A stretch of DNA of 19,886 nt, from positions 1-19,886 of the forward strand of contig MVJJ01000152.1 in the NCBI GenBank assembly GCA_003266145.1, read 5' to 3'. Under the pieces are notes generated by a model, which was not told the origin of the DNA, made no database searches, and was given only the letters and a program-made list of their open reading frames with translations. Source of the DNA: Methanosphaera sp. SHI613 (GTDB lineage Archaea > Methanobacteriota > Methanobacteria > Methanobacteriales > Methanobacteriaceae). The position numbers and the translations under genes are program-made. Shown here piece after piece: positions 1 through 7,840 of the stretch (position 1 is its first letter; each line of letters begins with the position of its first letter).

Positions 1-60
1 ATAATCTAAAATACGGTAATCATTATCTTAAATAATCCAAAATAAGTTATTTAATCGGAA

Positions 61-104
61 ATATATAAAATAATTAAAAAAAAGTAAAAAGTAGAATAAT
101 CATT
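61..104 (-). terminator. U-run terminator of the DUF815-type ATPase gene
   Basis: The plus strand has an eight-A run at 76-83 and a further A5 just after it, so minus-strand RNA leaving the ATPase gene would end in U5 and U8 tracts. This matches the U-tract terminators of archaea. Bases 1-60 are AT-rich and hold no supportable gene. Confidence 0.5.
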
Positions 105-1409
105 CTAGCTACAATCACCAAGCAAATGATATATCAACTGTTCAGCGGTACGACCGGACTGTGCTCCATGAGTTCTTACCCATATATTGGCTTCATGCTC
201 CAACTCTTCATCAGTCAATGTTATTTCAGGATACTTTTGGGCTAATGTTTTAACGATTTCAAAGTATTCCTTCATGCTAGGCTTATAATAACCTATGGTA
301 ACACCGAAGCGGTCAACCAGTGATAACTTCTCACGTACAGTATCCGAGTGGTACATCTCTTCACCACCGGAGGTGTTTGTCCTTTCGTTCCAGGTTTCCT
401 TGATAAGATGTCTTCTGTTGGACGTGGCATATATCAGGACATTGTCTGGTTTTGTCTCAAGGCCTCCTTCAATCAATGCCTTAAGGTACTTGTAATCGCT
501 TTCATTCTCTTCAAATGACAAATCATCCATATAAAGAATAAACTTATAATTACGGTTTTTAATCTCAGAAATTATCTTTGAAACATACTTCATCTCATGT
601 TTATATATTTCAATCATACGAAGTCCCTTTGGATAATACATGTTAAGTATTGCCTTTATGCTGGTACTCTTTCCGGTACCTGCATCACCATAGAGCAATA
701 CGTTATTTGCCTTCTTACCGTTGACGAAACTTTCAGTATTATGCATGAGTTTCTCTTTCTGAAGGTCATATCCCAGCAGATCATCCAAAACAACATCGTC
801 AAGTGAAGTTATTGCTATCAGCATGTCCTTATTCTCATCATGAGACAGTTGAAACGCCCTGTTAAGTCCATACTTACCGACACCATAATCCTTATAGAAT
901 TGGGTTATGACGTCAAATAGTTCATCTGACGTATCAGCATCTTCTATTTGCATGCTTAAAAGCTGAACCTTTGAGCTGACATCACTATTGAAGAGCTGTT
1001 CCTTTTTTATTATGGCAGTATAATCGGAGATTATGCTAAAGCAGTCAATATCCAGTTCATGTTCTATTCTACTGAAGTCATAATTGAATAACTCCAGAAA
1101 TATTTTCATGTCATGTCTGACAAATGCATTGACGCTGCCTTCCTTTTTGCCGATTTTTTCTGATGTTAATGTAAAGGGGTTTTCTGTCGTTGCAAGAAGG
1201 TATGCTATGTAGTTATGCCATAGGTTGCTGTTAAAACCATACTGGGTTGCAAGGCTTAGTAGTTGATTAATCTGTGTGTATATTTCACCAATAAGTTCAT
1301 CCTTTTCATAGTCATCTTTTTCGAAAATCTTAAATATTCTTGATAATTCAAGAAGTATGGGTTCATCTATATTTTTATAAACAATAAGCTTTGAGATTAG
1401 GTTATACAT
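105..1409 (-). CDS. DUF815-type AAA+ ATPase
   Basis: A 434-aa protein predicted to be a cytoplasmic AAA+ ATPase of unknown substrate. An alpha-helical N-terminal half (about 1-200) precedes the ATPase module. That module has Walker A GDAGTGKS at 241-248, Walker B ending in YMDDLSFE at about 293-300, a sensor-1-like ATSNRR at 328-333 and an arginine-finger-like VDRFG at 365-369. The spacing and the SNRRHLI motif fit the DUF815 family as I know it, which is mainly a bacterial family. The ATG is preceded by AAGTGAT at five bases, a fair ribosome-binding site. It lies 64 bases behind the GMP synthase PP-ATPase gene, with a U8 tract between them, so it may be transcribed separately or by read-through. 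No partner gene reveals its role. Confidence 0.85.
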   Translation of the reverse strand: MYNLISKLIVYKNIDEPILLELSRIFKIFEKDDYEKDELIGEIYTQINQLLSLATQYGFNSNLWHNYIAYLLATTENPFTLTSEKIGKKEGSVNAFVRHDMKIFLELFNYDFSRIEHELDIDCFSIISDYTAIIKKEQLFNSDVSSKVQLLSMQIEDADTSDELFDVITQFYKDYGVGKYGLNRAFQLSHDENKDMLIAITSLDDVVLDDLLGYDLQKEKLMHNTESFVNGKKANNVLLYGDAGTGKSTSIKAILNMYYPKGLRMIEIYKHEMKYVSKIISEIKNRNYKFILYMDDLSFEENESDYKYLKALIEGGLETKPDNVLIYATSNRRHLIKETWNERTNTSGGEEMYHSDTVREKLSLVDRFGVTIGYYKPSMKEYFEIVKTLAQKYPEITLTDEELEHEANIWVRTHGAQSGRTAEQLIYHLLGDCS

Positions 1410-1450
1410 AATATATCACTTAATCGTGTTATCTGTAATAAAATAAGTTT

Positions 1451-1473
1451 AAAAAAAAGGTTGTTGATTGAAT
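1451..1473 (-). terminator. U8 terminator after guaA ATPase subunit
   Basis: The A8 run at 1451-1458 on the plus strand gives U8 in the minus-strand transcript, 15 bases past the stop of the GMP synthase subunit gene. No strong hairpin is visible, which is normal for archaeal termination. Confidence 0.45.
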
Positions 1474-2403
1474 CTATTCAAACTCAATCGTACTAGGTGG
1501 TTTGTTACTTAATGATAATGATACGTGTGTAATTTCAGGTACTTTTGCGGTTATTTCCTGTGATACATTGTGCAGGAAGTCCCATGGAAGATCAGGTACA
1601 TTTGCGGTCATTGCATCGAAGGACTGTACCATCCTGATGACTACCAGATATCCGAAGTCTCTTTGATCACCTTTAACTCCGGTTACCTTGCTGTTTGTAA
1701 GCACTACAAAATATTGCCATAAATCCTTGTCGAGTTCTTCCTTTTCAACGAATTCATTTAGGATAGCGTTTGCTTCTCTACAGATGTCCAGTTTTTCCTT
1801 GGTAACCTCACCAAGTACACGTACTGCCAGTCCCGGTCCAGGGAATGGTTGTCTGTGTACGATTTTATCAGGTAATCCAAGTGTTGTACCTACCTGTCTT
1901 ACTTCATCCTTGTACAATTCACGTAGAGGTTCAATTATTTCAAGTACCAGTCCATCAGGAAGTGTCAGGTTATGGTGTGACTTGATGTTTCCTTCACTTT
2001 CAATCCAATCAGGTGCAATGGTTCCCTGCAGTAAGTATTTGGCTCCTGATTTTTTAGCTTCCCTCTCAAATACCTCTATGAACTTATGTCCTATCACTTC
2101 ACGTTTTTCTTCAGGATCGGTTATTCCACTCAGAGCTTCTACAAATTCATCAGCAGCATCCACAAGCTTGAAGTTCAACTTGTCCTTGAAAGTTTCTTCA
2201 ACTTCCTTTGCCTCATTTTTTCTTAAAAGCCCATGGTCAACGAATATTGCCTCTAACTGTTTACCTATTGCTTCACTGGCAAGAGCACTTGCAACTGAAC
2301 TGTCCACTCCACCGGATAATGCAATTATAACCTTTTCATCTTTAACTTCATCTTTAATGTTCTGAATTGATTCTTCTATAAATTTTTCTGTATCCATCAT
2401 CAT
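1474..2403 (-). CDS. guaAB: GMP synthase subunit B (PP-ATPase)
   Basis: This is the XMP-adenylating and amidating subunit of the two-part archaeal GMP synthase. It uses ATP and ammonia from the glutaminase subunit to convert XMP to GMP. The pyrophosphatase-type P-loop SGGVDSS sits at 30-36, followed by HGLLRK, APDWIESEG and the C-terminal dimerisation motif HRQPFPGPGLAVR. Length (309 aa) is normal for the archaeal subunit. An open frame extends to a TTG at 2415, but three consecutive in-frame ATGs at 2403, 2400 and 2397 are better starts. AGGT lies 11 bases before the first. I chose 2403, though 2397 is possible. It follows the glutaminase subunit gene by 100 bases in the same direction and is likely co-expressed with it. 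Confidence 0.95.
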   Translation of the reverse strand: MMMDTEKFIEESIQNIKDEVKDEKVIIALSGGVDSSVASALASEAIGKQLEAIFVDHGLLRKNEAKEVEETFKDKLNFKLVDAADEFVEALSGITDPEEKREVIGHKFIEVFEREAKKSGAKYLLQGTIAPDWIESEGNIKSHHNLTLPDGLVLEIIEPLRELYKDEVRQVGTTLGLPDKIVHRQPFPGPGLAVRVLGEVTKEKLDICREANAILNEFVEKEELDKDLWQYFVVLTNSKVTGVKGDQRDFGYLVVIRMVQSFDAMTANVPDLPWDFLHNVSQEITAKVPEITHVSLSLSNKPPSTIEFE

Positions 2404-2503
2404 ATCTTTACACAACCTGTCTGTTAGCCAATAAGATTAATCGTTTATCTTTCAAATCATTATTAATATGTTATATATAATAATGTTTGTATTTTAATTA
2501 AAA

Positions 2504-3073
2504 TTAATTTTTCGAATATTGCTTACATATATTGTAAAAGTTTTCAAATATCTCTCCACCACGAGGGGTATGTTGAACTTCAGGATGGAACTGTATTCCA
2601 TAGATTTCTTTATCCTTATGTTTCATGGCTTCAATGGCACATTTATCAGAATTGGCTATGATTTCAAAGGATTCTGGTAATGTGACAACTTCATCCTTAT
2701 GTGAAGCCCATACCTTAAGCGTGTCGTCAATGCCATCAAATAATCCTGCATTTTTCAGGATGTTTATTTCAATCTGTGCATAGCTTTCAACGTCGGCGCT
2801 TTTGGTTTCTCCACCAAAGTAGTCAGCAATAAGCTGATGTCCCAGACAAATGCCTAAGATAGGCACATCCATATTTTCAAGTATCTCTTTACAGTTACCT
2901 ATCCTTTCGATGGATGGACCACCACCCAATATAATGCCCTCTGGATTTAATTTTTTTATATCCTCCAGACTAGTACTGTTTGATATTAGTTTATTTTCAA
3001 TACCCAAATAACTTAATGTCCTGGATATTCTATGATTGTACTGTCCAAAATTATTAATAATAACAATGCTCAT
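2504..3073 (-). CDS. guaAA: GMP synthase subunit A (glutamine amidotransferase)
   Basis: A class I glutaminase of 189 aa that hydrolyses glutamine and passes ammonia to the PP-ATPase subunit encoded just downstream. The catalytic triad is visible: nucleophile Cys76 in GICLGHQ, His163 and Glu165 in QFHPEVQHT. The oxyanion region GGGPS is at 50-54. The length is that of a stand-alone archaeal subunit, whereas bacterial GuaA fuses both parts. The ATG follows an AAGGGA ribosome-binding site. A TATA-like stretch at about 3105-3118 on the minus strand would place transcription initiation roughly 15 bases before the start codon. Confidence 0.96.
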   Translation of the reverse strand: MSIVIINNFGQYNHRISRTLSYLGIENKLISNSTSLEDIKKLNPEGIILGGGPSIERIGNCKEILENMDVPILGICLGHQLIADYFGGETKSADVESYAQIEINILKNAGLFDGIDDTLKVWASHKDEVVTLPESFEIIANSDKCAIEAMKHKDKEIYGIQFHPEVQHTPRGGEIFENFYNICKQYSKN

Positions 3074-3184
3074 AATAAGTCCCTTAATTCTTTAAAATAA
3101 GTAATAATATAATATAACGAAAAATTAATTTTAGAAAAATATTTAATAATTTGTTATATATTACTTTTGTCTATATATTATATT
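3074..3184. promoter_or_regulatory. divergent promoter region, guaAA / small membrane protein
   Basis: The intergenic stretch is almost pure AT. On the minus strand a TATA-like stretch at 3118-3105 can serve guaAA. On the plus strand TTATATA at 3154-3160 is centred 28 bases before the ATG at 3185, the distance expected for a leaderless or near-leaderless transcript. Confidence 0.45.
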
Positions 3185-3352
3185 ATGATAACAAATGATA
3201 TATTAATTCTTGTAATTACAGTTGTGGCAGCAGCAATATTAACATGGTTGTTTTTCAAGTTCCTACTGCCGGTAGTGATATTTTTAATAATAGCCGTAAT
3301 AATCTACAGTTTTATAACGAAGTGGAATGATGAACGTAAATATCAGTATTAA
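3185..3352 (+). CDS. small two-helix membrane protein
   Basis: A 55-aa hydrophobic protein with two likely transmembrane segments (about 5-24 and 27-46) and a charged tail ending KWNDERKYQY. No family is recognised. A TTG at 3167 could extend it by six residues, but the ATG at 3185 is preferred because a TATA-like TTATATA lies 28 bases upstream and no ribosome-binding site is present before either codon. That suggests a leaderless mRNA. The next gene begins 30 bases after its stop in the same direction, so the two may be co-transcribed. Confidence 0.6.
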   Translation: MITNDILILVITVVAAAILTWLFFKFLLPVVIFLIIAVIIYSFITKWNDERKYQY

Positions 3353-3382
3353 TGCTATTTTTCAATATTTTCGGTGAGTGAA

Positions 3383-3991
3383 ATGTTTAACAAATTGAAT
3401 ATTGACGAGAATACACGTTATGAAGTATTGGTAACTACTGAGGCTAATGACAATTCATATAATACAAAACCCTTCGGAGTACTGTTTAAAAAGGATAATG
3501 TCATATTGAATTTATATCCAAACAATACCCTTGAGAACCTGAAGGACAATCCCTCCTTTATTGTACAGCTGTCTTCAAATCCCTTGACGTTTACAAAAGC
3601 ATTACTGGATAAGCTTGATGCATCGGATTATGATAATGCGAATATTCTTAAAAAGACATCTTGCATAATATACGCTACTGCCGTGGATTATGTGACCATG
3701 ATACATGAGGATAGCTATGGTGATACGCCCATAACCAGAATAACTGCAGAAATTACTGATATAGTATGGATTAACAACACACCTTCCATCATTAACCGTA
3801 CGACTAATAGGATAATAGAGTTGCTTGTCAAATTATCCCGATTGAAATACATGAATACTGATGAATTGGATTTATTTGAAAGAGAGATAAATGATTCATT
3901 GAGGTTTATCGTTAAGGAAGGTAATCAGGATCATATTGATTCTTTAACATTGATAAAACAAGAATTAAATAATCATAAGGAAAACTATTAG
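3383..3991 (+). CDS. DUF447-family protein, likely FMN-binding
   Basis: A 202-aa soluble protein resembling the archaeal DUF447 family, which has a flavin-reductase-like split beta-barrel in its N-terminal half. Seen here: the RYEVLVTT strand near the start, a PFGVLFKKDNVILNLY strand pair, PSFIVQLSSNP, and an AEITDIVW strand before RTTNRIIELLVKLSRLKYM. The C-terminal third is helical and charged. The ATG at 3383 follows GGTGA at five bases. A GTG at 3374 lies inside that ribosome-binding site and is rejected. No enzymatic reaction can be assigned. It converges on the adenine deaminase gene. Confidence 0.75.
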   Translation: MFNKLNIDENTRYEVLVTTEANDNSYNTKPFGVLFKKDNVILNLYPNNTLENLKDNPSFIVQLSSNPLTFTKALLDKLDASDYDNANILKKTSCIIYATAVDYVTMIHEDSYGDTPITRITAEITDIVWINNTPSIINRTTNRIIELLVKLSRLKYMNTDELDLFEREINDSLRFIVKEGNQDHIDSLTLIKQELNNHKENY

Positions 3992-4083
3992 ATGCTATTG
4001 GATAGTCCGTACACTGCCCTTTTTGCAATTAATCTATTATCTTACTCTGACAGCTATGGTGGAGTAATCTTTAAAAATGAGTC

Positions 4084-4135
4084 AAAAAAAAGTATTTGTG
4101 ATAAAGAAGTGAATTTAATCTTCTTTTATTATCAC
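4084..4135. terminator. bidirectional hairpin terminator between DUF447 gene and ade
   Basis: An imperfect inverted repeat pairs GTGATAAAGAAG at 4098-4109 with CTTCTTTTATTATCAC at 4120-4135: seven plus five base pairs with a bulge. It overlaps the stop codon of ade. An A8 run at 4084-4091 gives U8 to the minus-strand RNA just past the hairpin. The stretch between the DUF447 gene and this hairpin holds nothing else. Confidence 0.5.
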
Positions 4136-5743
4136 ATCTATGAATTTATTGTTTTCAACATCGAACAATCCCTTATCGGTTATCTTTAATGATGGAATAA
4201 CAGGTAATGCCATGAAAGACAATGTACTTATAGGATTGCTTAATTCACATCCCATATCATTTATGAATGAGTTTATGTCCCGTGACTGTTTGGCCACGAT
4301 GTGTGCCGGTTTATCACTCATAAGTCCGGCGATAGGAAGTGCCAAGTCAATTTTATCCGTATTTGATATTGCAGATATTCCACCGTTATTTGAAATAACT
4401 GTATTGGTAGCTTCAGCCATGAACTTGCTGTTGGTACCTACAACCAATATGTTATGGGAATCATGAGCTATGCTTGATGCCACTGCACCATTTTTTATTC
4501 CAAATCCACGGACAAATGCATTGAAGACGCTGTCTCCACCATATCTTTCAACGACACTGATTTTTAGCACATCATTGAATACTGATGGGATGATGTTGCC
4601 CTTTTCAATATTCAATTTTGCGGTTGTCTTGCCGGTTACGAGGTTATTGTCCCACATGTCCATGACATTTACTGTAGCGCTTTTTGATTCGGAATTGTTT
4701 GCCTTAAGATCAAATGTCTCCGCATTTTTAAATGACAGGTTCATGGCACTTGCCAGTTTTCTAGGATTAGCACGGTATAAGAGTTTCTGTTTCTTAAATA
4801 TGGTATTTCCATTAATAATGACTCTTTTAACGTTAAAATCGGATAGATTGTCAATGAATACTAAATCAGCATTTCTACCTGGCCCGATAAAACCTGCATT
4901 TATATTGTAATGTTCTGCAGGGTTGATGGTGACAAGCCGCAATGCTTCAAATGGGTCCATACCCAAATCTACTGCTTTACGTAACAGGACATTAAGATGA
5001 CCGTTTATTAAATCTTCAGCCTTCAAATCGTCTGTTACAAGGAAGTCTCCCTTTACTCTGATGAATTCTTCAAGGTTTTTGGACTCTGATCCTTCACGAA
5101 TCATTATCTTCATGCCCAGACGTCTTTTCTCTTCGGCCTCAAGTTTACTTACTGATTCATGGTCGGTTGTAATTCCGGCCCTTATATATTTCTGAAGTCT
5201 TTTACCTGTAAGAAGTGGTGCATGACCATCTATCGGTTTCTTATACTTTTTGGCAATATTCAATTTTGCCATCATTTCCTTGTCATTGTTTAAAACGGAT
5301 TCATAGTCCATGACCTCAGATAATGCTACAAAGCCATATTTTCTGAACATCGTTTCTATATCATAACTGGTTATTGCAGCGCCGTTGGTTTCATATTTTG
5401 TGGCGGGTACACAGGACGGTGCGCTAAAGTAATAATGAAGTGGGGATAGCTTAGCATCCTGCATCATGTATTCGATTCCTTCCATACCCATTACGTTTGC
5501 AATTTCATGAGGATCTGAGATGACCGATGTTGTTCCATGACGTAGTGCTATTTCGGCAAATCTTGACGGTGTTAACATTGAACTTTCAATATGAATATGT
5601 GCATCAATGAATCCCGGAACAATAATGTCATCAAATTCTTTATTAACTTCCTTTATGGAGATTATACGGCCCTTTTCTATCTGTATTTCTCCAGGATATA
5701 TCTCATCTGTAATTACATTTAGAATATTTCCTTTAATGTACAT
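4115..5743 (-). CDS. ade: adenine deaminase
   Basis: Metal-dependent amidohydrolase that converts adenine to hypoxanthine and ammonia in purine salvage. At 542 aa it has the usual length. The metal-binding signature PGFIDAHIHIESSM begins at 43, with His49 and His51 as expected ligands. It is followed by the family motifs SDPHEIANVMG, DGHAPLLTG, TTDHESV and, in the C-terminal domain, SIAHDSHN and SNPISTLSFMALPVIPSLKIT. The frame is open upstream to 5848, but the ATG at 5743 is the start because it begins MYIKGN, the normal N terminus, and follows AGGGAG at nine bases. The gene stands alone, far from guaA on the same strand, with a long AT-rich leader carrying an inverted repeat. Confidence 0.95.
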   Translation of the reverse strand: MYIKGNILNVITDEIYPGEIQIEKGRIISIKEVNKEFDDIIVPGFIDAHIHIESSMLTPSRFAEIALRHGTTSVISDPHEIANVMGMEGIEYMMQDAKLSPLHYYFSAPSCVPATKYETNGAAITSYDIETMFRKYGFVALSEVMDYESVLNNDKEMMAKLNIAKKYKKPIDGHAPLLTGKRLQKYIRAGITTDHESVSKLEAEEKRRLGMKIMIREGSESKNLEEFIRVKGDFLVTDDLKAEDLINGHLNVLLRKAVDLGMDPFEALRLVTINPAEHYNINAGFIGPGRNADLVFIDNLSDFNVKRVIINGNTIFKKQKLLYRANPRKLASAMNLSFKNAETFDLKANNSESKSATVNVMDMWDNNLVTGKTTAKLNIEKGNIIPSVFNDVLKISVVERYGGDSVFNAFVRGFGIKNGAVASSIAHDSHNILVVGTNSKFMAEATNTVISNNGGISAISNTDKIDLALPIAGLMSDKPAHIVAKQSRDINSFINDMGCELSNPISTLSFMALPVIPSLKITDKGLFDVENNKFIDVIIKED

Positions 5744-6088
5744 TTTAATTAACTCCCTGAAATTTGATTTTATCAGATTTAATTTTATTCTGCTGGCTAT
5801 CCATTTACATGACTTAAGGTTATTTGTTGCTGTTAAAAATAAATACAAGTCAGTTTCCTCAAAGTTAAGTCATGTATTCAATCTCTGTTTTATCTTTTAG
5901 TAATTATTAAATCCAATAGCTATCATAAATTTATCGTCTAGGATATTATTTAAGATATTACTATATATGGACTGCTTTATATTAAAGTATATTCTTTGCA
6001 TAGTTTTTTAAAATTTATTTCTAAGATTTACTATATATTTGGTTAAAGAATCATTAATTTTATGTATGTTATAGGATTATTCCTTTAT
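5744..6088 (-). promoter_or_regulatory. upstream region of ade with 12-bp inverted repeat
   Basis: A 345-base non-coding stretch. A perfect 12-bp inverted repeat has arms at 5806-5817 (TACATGACTTAA) and 5865-5876 (TTAAGTCATGTA), separated by 47 bases. The loop holds another TGACTT copy when read on the minus strand. TATA-like sequence on the minus strand occurs at 5970-5961 and again near 6038-6029, each within a near repeat of TAAGAT..TACTATATAT. If the nearer box is used, the ade mRNA would have a leader of about 190 bases that includes the inverted repeat. Whether this is an RNA structure or a protein operator cannot be told from one sequence. Confidence 0.4.
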
Positions 6089-7078
6089 TCATGCCGTTGT
6101 GAATATGTCTGTATGATCATAGTAGTATTGGCTTTTATTGCAGTAGTCATATTCCTTCTCATATCTTTTCAAATCTTTCTTGTTCCAGTTGTTCTCTTTT
6201 AGCTTATCGCGCACATATCTTGCAATGTGGATGTTTTTGTATGAACCGTAATAATGTCTTTTCTTATTGATGATATGTTGTATGTAATACTTATTTTCCT
6301 TTTTAATAATGTTCTTGTCCCTGTTTTGAATTTCACTTGTAATGTCCTTGATATATTCCACGTCACTTTTTTTCCAGTTATGCTTTGCAAGGTAATCCTT
6401 TACCAGCAATGCTAAGTCGTAGGTCTGATAGGAACCAATCTTTAATCTTTTGGACCTTATCTGTTTTCTGAGCGAATATTTATTCTTCAATTTTTCTTCA
6501 TAACTTATGTTTTCCCTATGTGGAAAGGGTGGGAGCTTATCCTCCTTATATCTGTATATTTCGGTTATTTCACACATAAGCTCCTCATCAGCTCCACTTT
6601 TTATGTATAAATCCCTTTCTTCAAGCAGTGTAGTCAATGACTTATTCGTCATTATCGTCATGTTCTCATATCTGAATCTGTAGTAACCTTCCAGGTGGTC
6701 ATATGTTATGTACTTATAGAATTCCTTTATGGCTATCTGTTCGATTAGTTCTATCTTTACATCGTCTCTATAGAATGGCAGTATCCTTCTTATTATGTTG
6801 GCATACTTTTTACTTTTATATGAACCATACGTTTTCCCGTTTTCTCTATTTTTAACCAGGTATTTTCCATGGTGGTCCTGTCTAATACAATATCTTGGGA
6901 AATGTTCCTCTTTATCATATCCTGTTGATTTGTTCTTTATCCAATTGTATTTCATGAGTAGTTTTTTCTGTTCCAATGCCTCTTCTTTCGTATTGAATGT
7001 TCCGTAATTTATTGTCTGTCCATACCTTCTTTTTTCGATTACATATTTGCCGTTTATCTTTTTAATGTTAGTAAACAT
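6089..7078 (-). CDS. protein of five AP2-like repeats
   Basis: A 329-aa, Lys/Arg/Tyr-rich protein made largely of repeats of about 40 residues following the pattern KYxI..(x)GK..xYGSYxxxxxAxxVRxxLxxxNW, which predicts three strands and a helix. Units lie near 5-46, 62-104, 122-162 (degenerate), 198-235 and 255-298. The pattern matches the AP2-like DNA-binding domains found at the N terminus of phage integrases and in related proteins, but no integrase catalytic domain is present. DNA binding is therefore an inference. The ATG follows AGGGAGTT and lies one base past the stop of the upstream gene, so the two are translationally coupled. Confidence 0.7.
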   Translation of the reverse strand: MFTNIKKINGKYVIEKRRYGQTINYGTFNTKEEALEQKKLLMKYNWIKNKSTGYDKEEHFPRYCIRQDHHGKYLVKNRENGKTYGSYKSKKYANIIRRILPFYRDDVKIELIEQIAIKEFYKYITYDHLEGYYRFRYENMTIMTNKSLTTLLEERDLYIKSGADEELMCEITEIYRYKEDKLPPFPHRENISYEEKLKNKYSLRKQIRSKRLKIGSYQTYDLALLVKDYLAKHNWKKSDVEYIKDITSEIQNRDKNIIKKENKYYIQHIINKKRHYYGSYKNIHIARYVRDKLKENNWNKKDLKRYEKEYDYCNKSQYYYDHTDIFTTA

Positions 7079-7079
7079 T

Positions 7080-7466
7080 TTAACTCCCTTCTATTATGCT
7101 TTCCAATATGTCATATCGTTTATTTTCACTCACAATCCTTGTCTTGACGTTTTTTAATTTTATCATCTCCTGAATTTTTTCGTTTATTATTCTGTTTTTC
7201 TTTTTATCATTGATGTTGTCTATGATTACAAGAGTTATGCGCCCCTTGTTTTTCAGTTTTTTTGTAAGATCGTTCATGTCCGTTTCAAGAATTGTTGATT
7301 TATATGTCTGTGCTATTTTCATATTCTTTACTTCATATTGAATTCCTTCATCAAGCTTGCTTATCTTTATTTCATACTTTTTTTCGTATTGTTGAAAGTT
7401 TTCAATTATTGATTCTATGCTGTTGTCCCTGTTTATTTTCAGTATTTTCTTATTTCTTTTTTTCAT
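7080..7466 (-). CDS. basic hypothetical protein coupled to the AP2-repeat gene
   Basis: A 128-aa soluble, Lys/Ile/Asn-rich protein with no family I recognise. Its middle has a strong strand ITLVIIDNIND (about 78-88) followed by a helix and a second short strand, a small alpha/beta pattern. The frame is open to 7499, but the ATG at 7466 is preferred because a strong GGAGGAG site lies about five bases before it. The stop is one base from the start of the AP2-repeat gene, so the pair very probably forms one operon and may work together. No catalytic motif is seen. Confidence 0.65.
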   Translation of the reverse strand: MKKRNKKILKINRDNSIESIIENFQQYEKKYEIKISKLDEGIQYEVKNMKIAQTYKSTILETDMNDLTKKLKNKGRITLVIIDNINDKKKNRIINEKIQEMIKLKNVKTRIVSENKRYDILESIIEGS

Positions 7467-7840
7467 AATGACTCCTCCAAGTGAATTTATAAAAACCAAA
7501 TGTAATGCATATCTTTTGGTGTTGGTAAGTTTCTTATTTTTTTACAACATATACTATATTTTACTTTACTTATAAATGAATTGAAGCCCCATTCGCTCCC
7601 TGATATACTCATACTCACCTATACACTCCTACAGCTACCCTCACTCTCCCACACCCCCACCCCCCTCTTCACTTGCAACATATGTATAACGAAGTAAACT
7701 GCTTATTTATTACTTATCAAAACCCCCTCCCCCACCATTACTTCTCATTTGCCGGTTTTCTTTATATATCCTAAAAATAAATTATTAAAAGTAGAAAAAA
7801 GGAATGAACCTCTAAAAAAAATAAAGGGAGTGAAAAGGTT
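7467..7840. other. G/C-asymmetric intergenic region, possible origin or G4 element
   Basis: The 374 bases between divergent genes contain two C-rich blocks on the plus strand, in an otherwise strongly AT-rich neighbourhood. Bases 7621-7674 have 30 C and a single G. The blocks end in C5AC6 (7654-7665) and C5TC5 (7723-7733). On the minus strand, four G tracts at 7660-7665, 7654-7658, 7648-7650 and 7638-7640, with loops of 1, 3 and 7 bases, meet the usual G-quadruplex pattern. Beside them, minus-strand TTGCAAGTGAAG followed by GAGGGGGG resembles a mini-ORB plus G-string (9 of 12 to TTACANTTGAAA, counting N). The Orc1-like gene lies directly to the right. Promoters for both flanking genes must also be here. 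Confidence 0.45.

Noticed and set aside
1688..2365. A 225-aa open frame on the plus strand opposite guaAB
   Set aside because: It is a Ser-rich shadow of the conserved PP-ATPase gene, with no ribosome-binding site and no domain-like sequence.
3992..4189. A 65-aa open frame starting directly after the DUF447 gene stop
   Set aside because: Its second half runs through the hairpin terminator and into the end of ade, it has no separate ribosome-binding site, and its sequence looks random.
5744..5880. A purine riboswitch before adenine deaminase
   Set aside because: The inverted repeat is real, but the conserved junction bases and paired hairpin loops of the known purine riboswitch are not seen. 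I kept it only as an unassigned element.
7600..7632. A short tandem repeat (ATACTC twice, then TATACACTCC)
   Set aside because: Two exact copies plus a degenerate one are too few to call a repeat array. It is reported only as part of the C-rich tract.
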